Source: Gluconacetobacter aggeris
GTDB taxonomy: Bacteria; Pseudomonadota; Alphaproteobacteria; Acetobacterales; Acetobacteraceae
NCBI RefSeq assembly: GCF_014174395.1
Contig: NZ_JABEQD010000001.1
Location: forward strand, 186,001-250,000
DNA length: 64,000 nucleotides
Direction: 5' to 3'
In this document: piece after piece, positions 52,499-61,930 of the stretch
How positions within the stretch are numbered: position 1 is the stretch's first letter
Layout: every line of letters begins with the position of its first letter
The notes under the pieces: model-generated
What the model was told of the DNA's origin: nothing
Database searches by the model: none
What the model saw: only the letters and a program-made list of their open reading frames with translations
Made by a program: the position numbers and the translations under genes

Positions 52499-54385
52499 AT
52501 GTCTCGATTTTCCTTCCTGGGCCTTGCCACCATGCTGGCCTCGACCGCCCTCGCCACCCCCTCCCTGGCCGCGTCCGGCCCCTGGCCGACCAGTGAGGGG
52601 CGCGGAGCCTGCGCCGTCACCAAGACATCGGACGTTCCGGCGAAGATGCGCGACGGCACCATTCTCCGCGCGGATGTCTACACCCCGGCCACCAGTGGGA
52701 AGGTGCCCGTCCTGCTGATGCGCACCCAGTACGGCAAGGAGGCCGCGCAGGTGCAGCCTTCGCGCTTCCAGTCACCCGCCTGGTTCGCGTCGCAATGCTA
52801 CATCGTCGTTGTCCAGGACATCAGGGGACAGGGAAAATCCGGCGGTACGTTCTACGAATATCGCTATGATCGCGACGACGGGTACGACACCGTGCAATGG
52901 GCAGCCGCGCTGCCGGGCGCGGACGGGCAGGTCGCGATGTACGGCTCGTCCTATGTCGGCGCGACCCAGTGGCTGGCCGCCACCGCGACGCCGCCGGCAC
53001 TGAAGGCCATCATCCCCTCCAACACGGGCGACGATTATTACGATGGCTGGAGCTACGAGGACGGCGCCTTCCGCCTGGCCTTCGTCACGCCCTGGATGAT
53101 GGAGACCATCGCCTCGTCCGCCGCCGCCAATCGCGGCGACAAGGAGTTGTCGAAGGCGCTCTTCGCCGACGGCAAGAACCCGTCTACCTGGCTGTCCTTC
53201 ACGCCCTACGCTGCCTTCCCGCCGCTCCATCCGGAAAGGCCCGAGGTCGCCCCCTATTTCTACGATACGGTCGCCCACCCGACACGCGACAGTTTCTGGG
53301 AGGCGTTCCAGATCCGCACCCATTACGACCGCGTCACGGTACCCGTCCTGGCCTTCGACGGCTGGTATGACTCGTTCCTGACCGGCGCCATCAACAATTT
53401 CAACGGCATGAGAATGTCGGGCGGCAGCGCGCGGGCGCGCGCCAACCAGCGCCTCGTGCTCGGCCCGTGGGAACATATCGGCTGGGGACGCCCCGACGCG
53501 GTCGTCAGCCCCATGCTGAAGGATATCGGCCCCGTCGCCAACAGCCCCGTCAACGAACTGACCGTCCGCTTCCTCGACCATGTGCTGAAAGGCAGGGATA
53601 ACGGCTACACCGACGGTCCGCGCGTCGATTACTTCACGATGGGCGAAAACCGGTGGCACACGGCAACGTCCTTCCCCGTCGCGGGCACGCAGTACCGCAC
53701 CTGGTATCTGGGCAGCGAGGGACGGGCGAATTCCTCGATGGGCGACGGCAGCCTGACGCCGGACAAACCCGCCGGCTCCCCGTCCGATCACTTCCTCTAC
53801 AATCCCGCGAACCCCGTTCCCAGCCTGGGCGGTCATTCCTGCTGCGCCTGGACGTCGGGGCCGCAGGGCCAGTTCGACCAGTCCGCGATCGAGCAGCGTC
53901 CCGACATCCTGGTCTATACCAGCGCCCCCCTGAAGGAGGCGCTCGATGTCACCGGCCCGATCACGGTCGACCTGTTCGCGGCGACGGACGCGAAGGATAC
54001 CGACTTCACGGCGAAGCTGATCGACGTCCTGCCCGATGGCCGGGCGATCAACCTGAACAACGGCATCATCCGCGCCGCCTACCGGGATTCGCTCAGTCAT
54101 CCGACCCCGATCGTTCCCGGCAAGGTCTACGAATATCACATCAAGGTCTGGCCGACCTCCAACTTGTTCAAGCCGGGCCACCGGATAAGGCTGGAAATTT
54201 CCTCCAGCGATTATCCGCAGTTCGCGCCCAACCCCAATACAGGGGAGCCGCTCGCCACGGCGCGCACGGCGGTGATCGCCAACCAGACCATCTGGCATGA
54301 CGCAACGCACCGTTCGTCGGTCATCCTGCCCGTCCTGCCGGCAACAATCGCAGGCGACGGCGCGGACCATCCGCCACAGGACTGA
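52499..54385 (+). CDS. Exported CocE/NonD-family hydrolase
   Basis: This 628-aa protein has a signal peptide (1-25, SLAA) and the CocE alpha/beta-hydrolase domain: VPVLLMRTQYGK, VVQDIRGQGKSGG, and the nucleophile elbow YGSSYVG (Ser151 in GxSxxG), with Asp in LAFDGWYDS and His in GPWEHIGWG. A C-terminal jelly-roll domain follows (DVTGPITVDLFAATDAKDTDFTAKLID). The family covers cocaine esterase, X-Pro dipeptidyl peptidase and beta-lactam acylases, so an ester or amide of a small acyl group is the likely target, in the periplasm. It follows receptor E and precedes a convergent regulator. Confidence 0.9.
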   Translation: MSRFSFLGLATMLASTALATPSLAASGPWPTSEGRGACAVTKTSDVPAKMRDGTILRADVYTPATSGKVPVLLMRTQYGKEAAQVQPSRFQSPAWFASQCYIVVVQDIRGQGKSGGTFYEYRYDRDDGYDTVQWAAALPGADGQVAMYGSSYVGATQWLAATATPPALKAIIPSNTGDDYYDGWSYEDGAFRLAFVTPWMMETIASSAAANRGDKELSKALFADGKNPSTWLSFTPYAAFPPLHPERPEVAPYFYDTVAHPTRDSFWEAFQIRTHYDRVTVPVLAFDGWYDSFLTGAINNFNGMRMSGGSARARANQRLVLGPWEHIGWGRPDAVVSPMLKDIGPVANSPVNELTVRFLDHVLKGRDNGYTDGPRVDYFTMGENRWHTATSFPVAGTQYRTWYLGSEGRANSSMGDGSLTPDKPAGSPSDHFLYNPANPVPSLGGHSCCAWTSGPQGQFDQSAIEQRPDILVYTSAPLKEALDVTGPITVDLFAATDAKDTDFTAKLIDVLPDGRAINLNNGIIRAAYRDSLSHPTPIVPGKVYEYHIKVWPTSNLFKPGHRIRLEISSSDYPQFAPNPNTGEPLATARTAVIANQTIWHDATHRSSVILPVLPATIAGDGADHPPQD

Positions 54386-54418
54386 CGCCGCCCGGTGCGC
54401 GGCGCCGGGGGACGGGCC

Positions 54419-54730
54419 TCAGTCCCCCGGCGCGTTCTGGTCCACCAGCCGCCGGATCGCATCCAGATAGGCGATGAAGGCGGACCGGCCGCTGTCTGTC
54501 AGTATCAGCCGCGTCAGGGGGCGCCGGCCCGCGAAGCCCTTGTCCTGCACCACATAGCCCGCATCCTCCAGCTTGCGCAGATGGGTCGACAGATTGCCGT
54601 CGGTCACGCCCAGATGGGTGCGCAGCGCCGTGAAATCCGCCATTCCGGCCGAGGACAGATAGGCCATGATGCCCAGCCGCACGCGGCCGTGGATCACGTC
54701 GTCGATCTGCCCGATATCGAAATTATCCAT
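54419..54730 (-). CDS. Small winged-helix regulator (ArsR/PadR-like)
   Basis: This 103-aa protein has a winged-helix fold: GRVRLGIMAYLSSAGMADFTALRTHLGVTDGNLSTHLRKLEDAGYVV is the HTH (about 16-60), with recognition residues DGNLSTHLRKL, then the wing GRRPLTRLILTDSGR. It fits the transcriptional regulators of the HTH_34/ArsR type that often sit beside a small membrane protein. It is 6 bp downstream of such a gene, so they form an operon and probably autoregulate. Confidence 0.84.
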   Translation of the reverse strand: MDNFDIGQIDDVIHGRVRLGIMAYLSSAGMADFTALRTHLGVTDGNLSTHLRKLEDAGYVVQDKGFAGRRPLTRLILTDSGRSAFIAYLDAIRRLVDQNAPGD

Positions 54731-54736
54731 GATCCG

Positions 54737-55363
54737 TCACGCCGCCGCCCGGCCTTCGCGGCGCAGCAGGACCCAGCCCGGCAGCGCCACCAGCAGCAGG
54801 ATCAGCAGCCCGTAGAGCAGGAGGATGGCGGGGCTGTCGATCGCAGCCGCCACGGCCAGCGCGCCGGCAAACGCCCCGGCCGCCACCGCCCGCAGCCATG
54901 CCTGGCCGGAGATGAAGGCCGTGGCGCTCCATCCCGCCCCGTACAGCGCCAGGACCAGGGACGGAAACATCACCCAGACGATTGGCGTGCCGCAGCGCCA
55001 GGCCAGGATCATGCCGGCGACGAACATCACGCCGATCCCGGTCCCCAGCCCGCTCCACATCATGCCGATGGCGCGGTTGACCATCACCACGCTGCCGGGG
55101 CGGCCCGGCTGCGCGCGGTTGAGGAACCAGATCACCGGCAGGTAGGCGACCGTCGCCGCCAGCCACACCCAGACCTGCGCCTGCGGCGGCAGGACCGTCC
55201 GGCCGGTCGCGACGGCCCAGGCGGCGAAACTGGTCAGGCCGAACAGCAGGCCGGCGCTGAGGAAATAGGGGCCGCTGGTCAGCGGCGCGTTGCGCCCGGC
55301 CTCGGCCAGGCCGCGCAGGAAGGTCAGGTCGTCATGCAGCGACGTTTCGGTTCGGGTGGTCAT
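54737..55363 (-). CDS. Membrane protein paired with a small regulator
   Basis: This 208-aa protein has about six hydrophobic segments (37-52, 65-80, 99-120, 128-150, 155-175 and 180-200) after a soluble stretch of about 30 residues with HDDLTFLRGLAEAGRNAPL. I do not recognise a functional family. Such proteins commonly occur as the first gene of an operon with a HTH_34-type regulator, exactly as here. Confidence 0.75.
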   Translation of the reverse strand: MTTRTETSLHDDLTFLRGLAEAGRNAPLTSGPYFLSAGLLFGLTSFAAWAVATGRTVLPPQAQVWVWLAATVAYLPVIWFLNRAQPGRPGSVVMVNRAIGMMWSGLGTGIGVMFVAGMILAWRCGTPIVWVMFPSLVLALYGAGWSATAFISGQAWLRAVAAGAFAGALAVAAAIDSPAILLLYGLLILLLVALPGWVLLRREGRAAA

Positions 55364-55948
55364 GGGGGCCTCGGGTTGAAGGTTAAGGGGCGCATCGCAC
55401 TCGCCCCGGCAAGACGGAGCATAGGCAAACTACTCTCTATTTCAAAGTTATTTTTTATGAAGATTTTTCTCTCCCGCCAGCCTTGCAGCGCTGAACGACG
55501 CGCGGGCCGCCCGGTCATTGCGTCTCTGACAGGGATGGCGCCGGGCCGGGAGGGGCCGGGTGCGGGGCCATGCGGAACCGCGCCCCTCCGTGCATGTTTA
55601 TGACGCGCAGGCGCCGGTTTCCCTTTCCTGCGTCGGAATCACGCTTTCATGTGCATGGCACGGGCGAACGAAAATGATATTCCTCAGGACTGGCCACAAA
55701 GATAAGAATTTTCCAATCTCTGCGCCGTACAACATAAAATGTCGTACCGTGGAGCCTGTGCCAGGCCTGACAAGGAAAAACGTGGCGTGCCGGAGGTTTG
55801 AGCTAGAACTCCGCAATAAAAATACATAAAAATATCGACGATGTGGACAAAATCACGTGGCAAAGCCCCATCCGCCATCCCCTCTTTCCCCGTTTCCCTT
55901 GAAAAGGACTGTCGTTTTGGCTTATCCGCCCCGACAAGATGCGAGAGC
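55364..55948. other. Intergenic, divergent region before OprB porin
   Basis: I see no supported gene in this 585-bp stretch. About 55430-55470 is AT-rich and probably holds the promoter of the minus-strand membrane protein; 55700-55830 is AT-richer as well. The porin frame is open from 55841, but that N-terminal part does not look like a signal peptide. Confidence 0.4.
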
Positions 55949-57442
55949 GTGATCAATTTTCCCGGAGCCCGAGCCCTGGGCGCGCTGGCGCTGGCGGCCG
56001 CCTTCGTGGCGTCGGGCGCCCTTCCGGCCCGGGCCGCCGACCCGGATGCCCCGGCCACGTCGCCCTTCGCCCGGCCGAGCCAGGCGGCGGCGGATACCCA
56101 GCCGGCCGGCAATCTGGAACAGACGATCCCCGGTTTCCTGCAATCGCCCTACGGGCCGCCGTCATTCGGCGCGCCCTATGGCACCACCCATGCGCTGGGT
56201 GACTGGGGCGGCGCGCAGCCCTGGCTGCAGAAGCACGGCGTCTATGTCGCCCTCGCCCTTTATGAAGGCATTTCCGGCAATGTCTCGGGCGGCAAGACGC
56301 AGAGCTACACGCTGGCGGGCCAGGTCGGCGGCACGGTCGATATCGACTGGCAGAAGCTGCTGGGCGCGGGCGCATGGTCCAACGATCTGTGGCTGCATGT
56401 GCTGGCGGTGAACGGCAACGGGCAGAATCTCAGCCGGCTGTTCGGCGACAACGGCAACCAGGTGCAGCAGATCTATGGCGCGCGCGGCAACGTGGTGGCG
56501 CATCTGGTCTGGGCCTATTTCGAGAAATCGTGGTTTCAGCACAAGGTCGACCTGGCTGCCGGCTGGATTCCGACCGGCACGTTCTTCAACAACTCGCCCT
56601 GGGTATGCAGCTTCATGAATGTCTGGCTGTGCGGCAACGTGACGCCGACGAAATACCTGACAGCGGGGCGCGACTGGCCGTCGGGCAATATCGGCACCGT
56701 GCTGCGCCTGATGCCGACCCGCCATTTCTATGTCATGGGCGGGCTGTTTGCCGTATCGCCGCATTCCTATAATGGCGGCATTTCTGGCTGGGCCTGGGGA
56801 CAGGACAATCTGGGCAAGCTGGGTACCGAGGTCGAGATCGGCTGGATTCCGGAATTCGGGCCCGACCGGCTGGTCGGCCATTACAAGGTCGGCTTCCTCT
56901 ACGACAATTCGCGCTATGACGATCTGTACGAGGGTGTGAACGGCCGGCCGTGGATCGTGAGCGGCCTGGCGCCCCGCCGGCACAGCGGGCAGACATCGGC
57001 CTGGGTCATGGCCGACCAGATGCTGATCCGCCACGGGCCGGGCGAGATGAACGGGCTGGTGCTGGCCGGGCAATATTCCTATGCCGACGGCCGGACGTCG
57101 CAGATGAACCATCACCTGGTCGCCGCCCTGCTGGATACCGGCTATCTGTGGGGCCGGCCGCTGGACAGTGTCGGCATCAACTTCCAGTGGGCCAATTTCA
57201 GCCGCAGCGCCACCCTGTCGCAGGAAGCGGCGGTGGCCTATGGGCTGCCGTTCCGGGGTGCCAATTTCGGCACGCCCTACGGCATCCAGGGGCATGAGGA
57301 CATCTACGAGGCCTTCTATTCGGCCCATCTGATGACCGGCGTGTCGCTTCAGCCCGATTTCCAGTATGTCAACCATGTCGGCGGAACGACGGTGTTCAAG
57401 GATGCCGTGGTCCTGAGCACCGCGCTGAACGTGCTGTTCTGA
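55949..57442 (+). CDS. oprB: OprB-family carbohydrate-selective porin 1
   Basis: This protein of about 497 aa has a signal peptide (GTG start at 55949; [24 protein letters not shown]) and the OprB barrel: [23 protein letters not shown] at the N-terminus (the typical GDWGG..L...G motif), LNVLF at the end with a terminal Phe. Sugar entry into the periplasm is the family's role, which fits the nearby glucose dehydrogenase. A longer frame begins with ATG 55841, but the extra 36 residues lack signal character, so I prefer GTG. Confidence 0.85.
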   Translation: MINFPGARALGALALAAAFVASGALPARAADPDAPATSPFARPSQAAADTQPAGNLEQTIPGFLQSPYGPPSFGAPYGTTHALGDWGGAQPWLQKHGVYVALALYEGISGNVSGGKTQSYTLAGQVGGTVDIDWQKLLGAGAWSNDLWLHVLAVNGNGQNLSRLFGDNGNQVQQIYGARGNVVAHLVWAYFEKSWFQHKVDLAAGWIPTGTFFNNSPWVCSFMNVWLCGNVTPTKYLTAGRDWPSGNIGTVLRLMPTRHFYVMGGLFAVSPHSYNGGISGWAWGQDNLGKLGTEVEIGWIPEFGPDRLVGHYKVGFLYDNSRYDDLYEGVNGRPWIVSGLAPRRHSGQTSAWVMADQMLIRHGPGEMNGLVLAGQYSYADGRTSQMNHHLVAALLDTGYLWGRPLDSVGINFQWANFSRSATLSQEAAVAYGLPFRGANFGTPYGIQGHEDIYEAFYSAHLMTGVSLQPDFQYVNHVGGTTVFKDAVVLSTALNVLF

Positions 57443-57447
57443 AGCCT

Positions 57448-57732
57448 GTGCGGGCCGGAGCGGAAACCGCCCGGCCCCATGGCCATGCGGGCGGCCATGC
57501 GGGCTTCGAGATCGCGCCGATCGTCTTCGGCGGCAATGTCTTCTTCGGCGGCAGTGTCTTCGGCTGGACGATCGACGAGAAGGCGCGTTTCGACGTGCTG
57601 GATGCCTTCGTCGATCACGGGTTCGATGCGATCGATACCGCCGATGTCTATTCGGCATGGGCGCCGGGCAACAAGGGTGGCGCGGCGGCCAGCCACCCTG
57701 CCAACCGAGGCCCGGCGGCTCTCCATGGGGCG
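57448..57732 (+). pseudogene. Truncated aldo/keto reductase fragment
   Basis: About 80 codons read as the N-terminus of an aldo/keto reductase: [60 protein letters not shown] in two adjoining pieces. The usual wording is FGGNVFGWT, so here FFGGSVFG looks like a short internal duplication, and similarity stops abruptly after NKGG, before the catalytic Lys/His part. The stop-free continuation is unrelated and runs into the VOC gene on the other strand. It is a remnant cut by deletion or by recombination at this point. Confidence 0.7.
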
Positions 57733-58227
57733 TCAGGCAGTGGCGGCACCCGTCCGGGCGGCCTCGATCCGCGCGATGTCGATCCGGCCCATGGTCATCA
57801 TGGCTTCCATCGCCCGCTTCGCGGCTGCGCGATCCGGGTCCTGCAATGCGGCCAGCAGGAGGCGGGGCACGATCTGCCATGAAAAGCCCCAGCGGTCCTT
57901 GCACCAGCTACAGGCGCTCTCGCAGCCGCCATTCCCGACGATGGCATCCCAGTAGCGGTCGGTTTCCGCCTGGTCTTCGGTCATGACCTGGAAGCTCACC
58001 GCCTCGTTCGGCATGAAGCCGCGCCCGCCATTCAGGCCGACGAAGGCCTGGCCCAGCACGGTGAATTCCACCGTCAGCTCGCTGCCCTCCTGTCCGCCCG
58101 GATAATCGGCGGGCGATCGAAGCGTCTGCCCGATATGACTGTCCGGAAAGGTGGCCGCGTAGAATTCCGCCGCTTTGCGCGCCTCGCCATGGTCGAACCA
58201 GAGGCAGGTCACGATCTTTCCGGGCAT
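57733..58227 (-). CDS. VOC-family protein (PhnB / 3-demethylubiquinone methyltransferase-like)
   Basis: This 164-aa protein starts [23 protein letters not shown], the family-typical opening, with [22 protein letters not shown] and [24 protein letters not shown], ending with [12 protein letters not shown]. These match the VOC superfamily group often annotated as 3-demethylubiquinone-9 3-methyltransferase, but function is unproven. GGGGAG lies 8 bases before the ATG at 58227. Confidence 0.85.
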   Translation of the reverse strand: MPGKIVTCLWFDHGEARKAAEFYAATFPDSHIGQTLRSPADYPGGQEGSELTVEFTVLGQAFVGLNGGRGFMPNEAVSFQVMTEDQAETDRYWDAIVGNGGCESACSWCKDRWGFSWQIVPRLLLAALQDPDRAAAKRAMEAMMTMGRIDIARIEAARTGAATA

Positions 58228-58594
58228 GGATATTCTCCCCGAGCCCCACCGCACCATCGGTGCGAACAGTCAGGACATGGAGCGCCATGGGCCTGTTTCA
58301 AGGCCGGGCCGTTCGTCCGTCCGCTCAGGATCGGGGAACGGATACCGTGCCGCGGTCCTGGTGTTCCGGAGCGCCCACGCGCAGGATGCCCAGCATGCGG
58401 GGGACGTCACGCCCACGCTGGGGCGTGTGACCCGGAATGCGCTCCCCGCGCCGAATGCGGGCCGGCGCACGCAATCGATGGAGGTCGCGATTCCATCCGC
58501 GTTCCGGAGCGATCTGGAGCAGGAAAAACGGATTGCGCAGGCTGCGCCGGTACCCGCAGAAACGTGAAGATGGCTTCGTGCAGGAAGGATTTCC
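58228..58594. other. Intergenic, no gene seen
   Basis: This 367-bp stretch lies between the start of the VOC gene and the end of the extensin-like gene, both on the minus strand. I find no supported coding sequence or clear regulatory element. Near its left end is the VOC ribosome binding site. Confidence 0.4.
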
Positions 58595-59281
58595 TCAGCG
58601 ACAGAGGCCGAAACCAGTGGCCTGCAGATGGAAATGCCCGGCATGCAGGCTGTTATAATCGGGCGACAGGACGGTCCCGAAAATGGGGCAGGCCCTGTCG
58701 CGCATCCGATGCAGGTAGAGGCCGCGGGTCCCGGCCTCGTTCCAGGCGCTGATCGGAATTTCCCGCCCGTCGGCAAGAATAAATGCCGAAACGTCGATCG
58801 CGTCGGCCGTGGCATGGCTGCTCTGGGAACCGGGCCGGTCGCGGACGTCGCGACAGGCGAAGCTGCCCTCATGCTGGATGCGCCCGAGGCCGGTATGGAA
58901 CACATCCCGTGTCACCGGTTCGGCAACCCGGGTTTCGAACAGGGACCAGCGCACCGCGAGATTGCACGACGCCAGAAAGCTGGCGGGGTGCAGGGGAACG
59001 TCCTGGCCGCTGACCGTGAAGGCGTCATGCAGCGGACAGGCGGCGGTACCGCTGAGTGCATGTTCCCGAACATGCAGGGCGGATGTGCGCAAGGCCGCAT
59101 CGCACAGTTCTGGCGAATGGGACAACAGGCGGAGCTTTACGGGCGTCATGAAGGTCCAGCCCGCCCTGAGATCGAGCGGCCGGGTGGGATCATAGGCCGC
59201 CGGCAGCCAGCGCCGGTGGAATATGGCAAGGACGATCAGGGCGAGGCCGAAAAACAATAAGATGAGACGCCGTGTTCTCAT
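58595..59281 (-). CDS. Membrane-anchored extensin-like C-terminal domain protein
   Basis: This 228-aa protein has an N-terminal membrane helix (residues 6-22) and an extensin-like C-terminal domain: CNLAVRWSLFE, HATADAIDVSAF (the H...D motif of the M15-like fold) and LSPDYNSLHAGHFHLQ (H..HxH). Such proteins resemble metal-dependent peptidases of the D-Ala-D-Ala carboxypeptidase type, so a cell-wall role in the periplasm is plausible. It follows gcd on the same strand by about 215 bp, with a terminator between. Confidence 0.85.
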   Translation of the reverse strand: MRTRRLILLFFGLALIVLAIFHRRWLPAAYDPTRPLDLRAGWTFMTPVKLRLLSHSPELCDAALRTSALHVREHALSGTAACPLHDAFTVSGQDVPLHPASFLASCNLAVRWSLFETRVAEPVTRDVFHTGLGRIQHEGSFACRDVRDRPGSQSSHATADAIDVSAFILADGREIPISAWNEAGTRGLYLHRMRDRACPIFGTVLSPDYNSLHAGHFHLQATGFGLCR

Positions 59282-59423
59282 GGTGCGTTCTCGCCCGCTC
59301 CCTGCATGCAGGGCTAACGGGCCATCGCGCCCTTTTGTTGCGATTTTTCATTCACTGAAGCTTCGACCTTGAAAAAATCGGCGAATGGATCGCAATTCGT
59401 CCTGCCCGCAACGGCATCGTCGA

Positions 59424-59455
59424 CAAAAAAAGCCCCGCCGCAGGTGCGGCGGGGC
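59424..59455 (-). terminator. Intrinsic terminator after gcd
   Basis: GCCCCGCCGC (59432-59441) pairs with GCGGCGGGGC (59446-59455), a 10-bp GC stem with a 4-nt loop. On the minus strand it is followed directly by a run of seven T (the A run at 59425-59431). It lies 43 bp after the gcd stop, an excellent rho-independent terminator for it. Confidence 0.9.
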
Positions 59456-59497
59456 GAAGTCTGTACTCTTTCAGATCAAGGCGCGATTGTTCTCGCC

Positions 59498-61930
59498 TTA
59501 CTGGGCCGTGGTTCCCTCGGGAAGGGCATAGGCGATCACGTCGTCGGCCACGTCGGGCGAATGGCTGGCGCCGCCGACCGAGATCACGACATATTCCTTG
59601 CCCGTCTTGGGAGATTTGTAGATCAGCGGAGCCGCGACCGCGCCGGCGGGCAGCGGGGCCTTCCACAGTTCCTTGCCGGTCATGCTGTCCAGCGCGCGCA
59701 GATAGTAATCCTGCGTGCCGGCGAAGAAGAGCAGGCCGGAGGCCGTCGTCGTCGGGCCGCCCAGGGTGGGCATGCCCATCGGCATCGGCAGGTGGCTCTT
59801 GATCCCCATCGGCCCGAGCTGCTCGGCCGTTCCCATCGCCACCTGCCACAGCAGCTTCTTGGTGCGCAGGTCGATGGCGCTCATGGTGCCGAAGGGTGGC
59901 GTGTTGCACGGCACCTGCAGCGGCGACTGGAGGATGTCGATGCGCACGCCCGAATAGGGGCCGGCGATCTGCGGACGCAGCGTGCCCATGAAGCCCGGGA
60001 CCTCGTCGGTCGAGATCTTGTAGTGCTTGGCGTCCTCATGGTTCACCAGCATCATCCGCAGCGGCATGCGCATGTCGTTGACGAACATGATGTCGTTCGC
60101 CTCGTCGATCGAAATGCCGCCCCAGTTCATGCCGCCCAGCAGGCTGGGCCACTCGATATAGGGCTTCTCGCCAGGCGGCGTGAAGGGGCCCTCATAGACC
60201 GAATTCTTGAACATGATCCGGCAATAGAGCTGGTCGAAGGTGCTGACGCCCCACATCGACTGCTCGGACAGCGGATCGGCGCCGATGGTGGGCATGCCGA
60301 CCGAGAAAGGCTGCGTCGGCGACAGGTGCTCGTCCTGCGCGGCCGGAGAGGTCGGGACGGGCCGCTCTTCGACCGGGGTCACGAATTCGCCCGTGCGGCG
60401 GTCGATGACGAAGATATGGCCGGTCTTGGTGGTCTGGATCAGCGACGGGACCTTCTCACCCTGCGGGTTGGTCACGTCATACATCACCGGCTGCGACGGC
60501 AGGTCGAAATCCCAGACGTCGTGATGGATCAGCTGGCGGACCCATTTGGTCTTGCCGGTCGCGGCGTCGACGGCGACGAGGGCCGCGCCGAACTTGTTCT
60601 TCACCGCATCACGGTCGCCGCCCCAATAATCCGGCGGGCCGCTGCCGGTGGGCAGGTAGACCTGGTTCAGCGCCTTGTCATAGGTCGGGACGGCCCAGAC
60701 ATTCGGCGTTTCCAGCGTGAACTGCCTGTCGGCATCGGGGGGAACCGGGCTGTCGGGGTTGCCGACGTCCCACGCCCAGACCAGGGCGCCGGTGCGGGTG
60801 TCATAGGCACGAACGACACCCGAGGGTTCGCCATGCACGATGTCACGCACCCAGCCGCCGATCACGGCCAGATGGCCCATGACGACCGGCACCGCCGTCG
60901 GGTGATAGCGCTTGCCGTTTTCCGTCGGGCCCATGTTCTTCTTGAGGTCGACATAACCGTTTTCGCCGAAGCCGGTGCAGAGCTGGCCGGTATGGGCATC
61001 CAGCGCGAACAGGCGGGCGTCGACGGCCGAGACCAGGATACGCTGCTGGCAGGGCTGGTCGGCAGCTTCCTGCCTGTCCGCGTCGGTCAGGCTGTCATCC
61101 TTGGTGATGTCGTAATAGCCGACGCCACGGCACGAGACATGCTCGGCGGTGTGGGCGTGCGGGTCGAATTTCCAGATCTGCTTGCCGCTGTCGGCATCGA
61201 TCGCGGAAATCACGTTTTCCGGCGTGCAGGAATACAGGACCGAGCCGATCTGCGCGGGCGTGTTTTCATCGACGCCGGCACCGGGGCCCTTGGTGCGGCG
61301 GCCGGTATGATACACCCAGGCCACCTTCAGGTCGGCGACGTTGCGCGGGGTGATCTGCGTATAGGGCACGTAGCGCGTGCCGCTGGCATTGCGCCCGTAG
61401 AACTGCCAGTCGTCCGGCTGGGGCGGCACGGCGGAGGCGACGCGCGCGTTCTTGTCCAGCGCCTCGCCCTGGATTCCGCCATGGGGCGAGAACATTTCGA
61501 CCAGGGTGACGACCACTCCGAGCATCAGCGCCAGGCCGCCGCCCGCGCTGATCCGCCGGGTGGACGACGGCACATAGGGCAGGATCGCCGTCAGCAGCAG
61601 GCTGAGCATGAACAGGATGGCAGGCACCATCAGGCGCGGCAGCAGCGGCCAGAAGGCAAGCTGCGGCGCGTCCTGGAGCGCCCACAGGAACGTTGCGACG
61701 AAGATCGCGACCGAGAGGGCGAGCGCCCATGAGACCCGGCTCCTGACCAGGAAGAGCGCGCCCAGCGCCACATAGGCGATGCCGGCCAGAAAATAATAGA
61801 AGGAGCCGCCAAGAGTGGCGAGCTGGAACCCGCCGGCGACAAGGGCCAGTCCGACGGCCAGGCTGATCAGGACGAACGCAATCCGGCATCCGTCACTGAT
61901 CATAGATCGCTGATTTACTGTATTGTCCAT
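59498..61930 (-). CDS. gcd: PQQ-dependent membrane-bound glucose dehydrogenase
   Basis: This 810-aa enzyme oxidises glucose to glucono-lactone in the periplasm and passes electrons to ubiquinone. The N-terminal 145 residues carry about five membrane helices, and the rest is the eight-bladed PQQ propeller (repeats such as LFALDAHTGQL and KIWKF-like motifs). Active-site HHDVWDFDLPSQP has Asp471, matching the catalytic Asp466 of E. coli by position, and Lys502 (TKTGHIFV) matches Lys493. GDRDAVKNKFGAALVAVD is present. PQQ synthesis genes are not in the window. It is monocistronic with its own terminator, and OprB porin genes lie on both sides. Confidence 0.96.
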   Translation of the reverse strand: MDNTVNQRSMISDGCRIAFVLISLAVGLALVAGGFQLATLGGSFYYFLAGIAYVALGALFLVRSRVSWALALSVAIFVATFLWALQDAPQLAFWPLLPRLMVPAILFMLSLLLTAILPYVPSSTRRISAGGGLALMLGVVVTLVEMFSPHGGIQGEALDKNARVASAVPPQPDDWQFYGRNASGTRYVPYTQITPRNVADLKVAWVYHTGRRTKGPGAGVDENTPAQIGSVLYSCTPENVISAIDADSGKQIWKFDPHAHTAEHVSCRGVGYYDITKDDSLTDADRQEAADQPCQQRILVSAVDARLFALDAHTGQLCTGFGENGYVDLKKNMGPTENGKRYHPTAVPVVMGHLAVIGGWVRDIVHGEPSGVVRAYDTRTGALVWAWDVGNPDSPVPPDADRQFTLETPNVWAVPTYDKALNQVYLPTGSGPPDYWGGDRDAVKNKFGAALVAVDAATGKTKWVRQLIHHDVWDFDLPSQPVMYDVTNPQGEKVPSLIQTTKTGHIFVIDRRTGEFVTPVEERPVPTSPAAQDEHLSPTQPFSVGMPTIGADPLSEQSMWGVSTFDQLYCRIMFKNSVYEGPFTPPGEKPYIEWPSLLGGMNWGGISIDEANDIMFVNDMRMPLRMMLVNHEDAKHYKISTDEVPGFMGTLRPQIAGPYSGVRIDILQSPLQVPCNTPPFGTMSAIDLRTKKLLWQVAMGTAEQLGPMGIKSHLPMPMGMPTLGGPTTTASGLLFFAGTQDYYLRALDSMTGKELWKAPLPAGAVAAPLIYKSPKTGKEYVVISVGGASHSPDVADDVIAYALPEGTTAQ

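Noticed and set aside
55841-55948. Extended N-terminus of OprB porin 1 from ATG 55841
   Set aside because: The added 36 residues are polar, without a signal peptide; the hydrophobic signal begins at GTG 55949.
59369-61732. 787-codon plus-strand frame opposite gcd
   Set aside because: Shadow of the glucose dehydrogenase gene; no domain and it crosses the gcd terminator.
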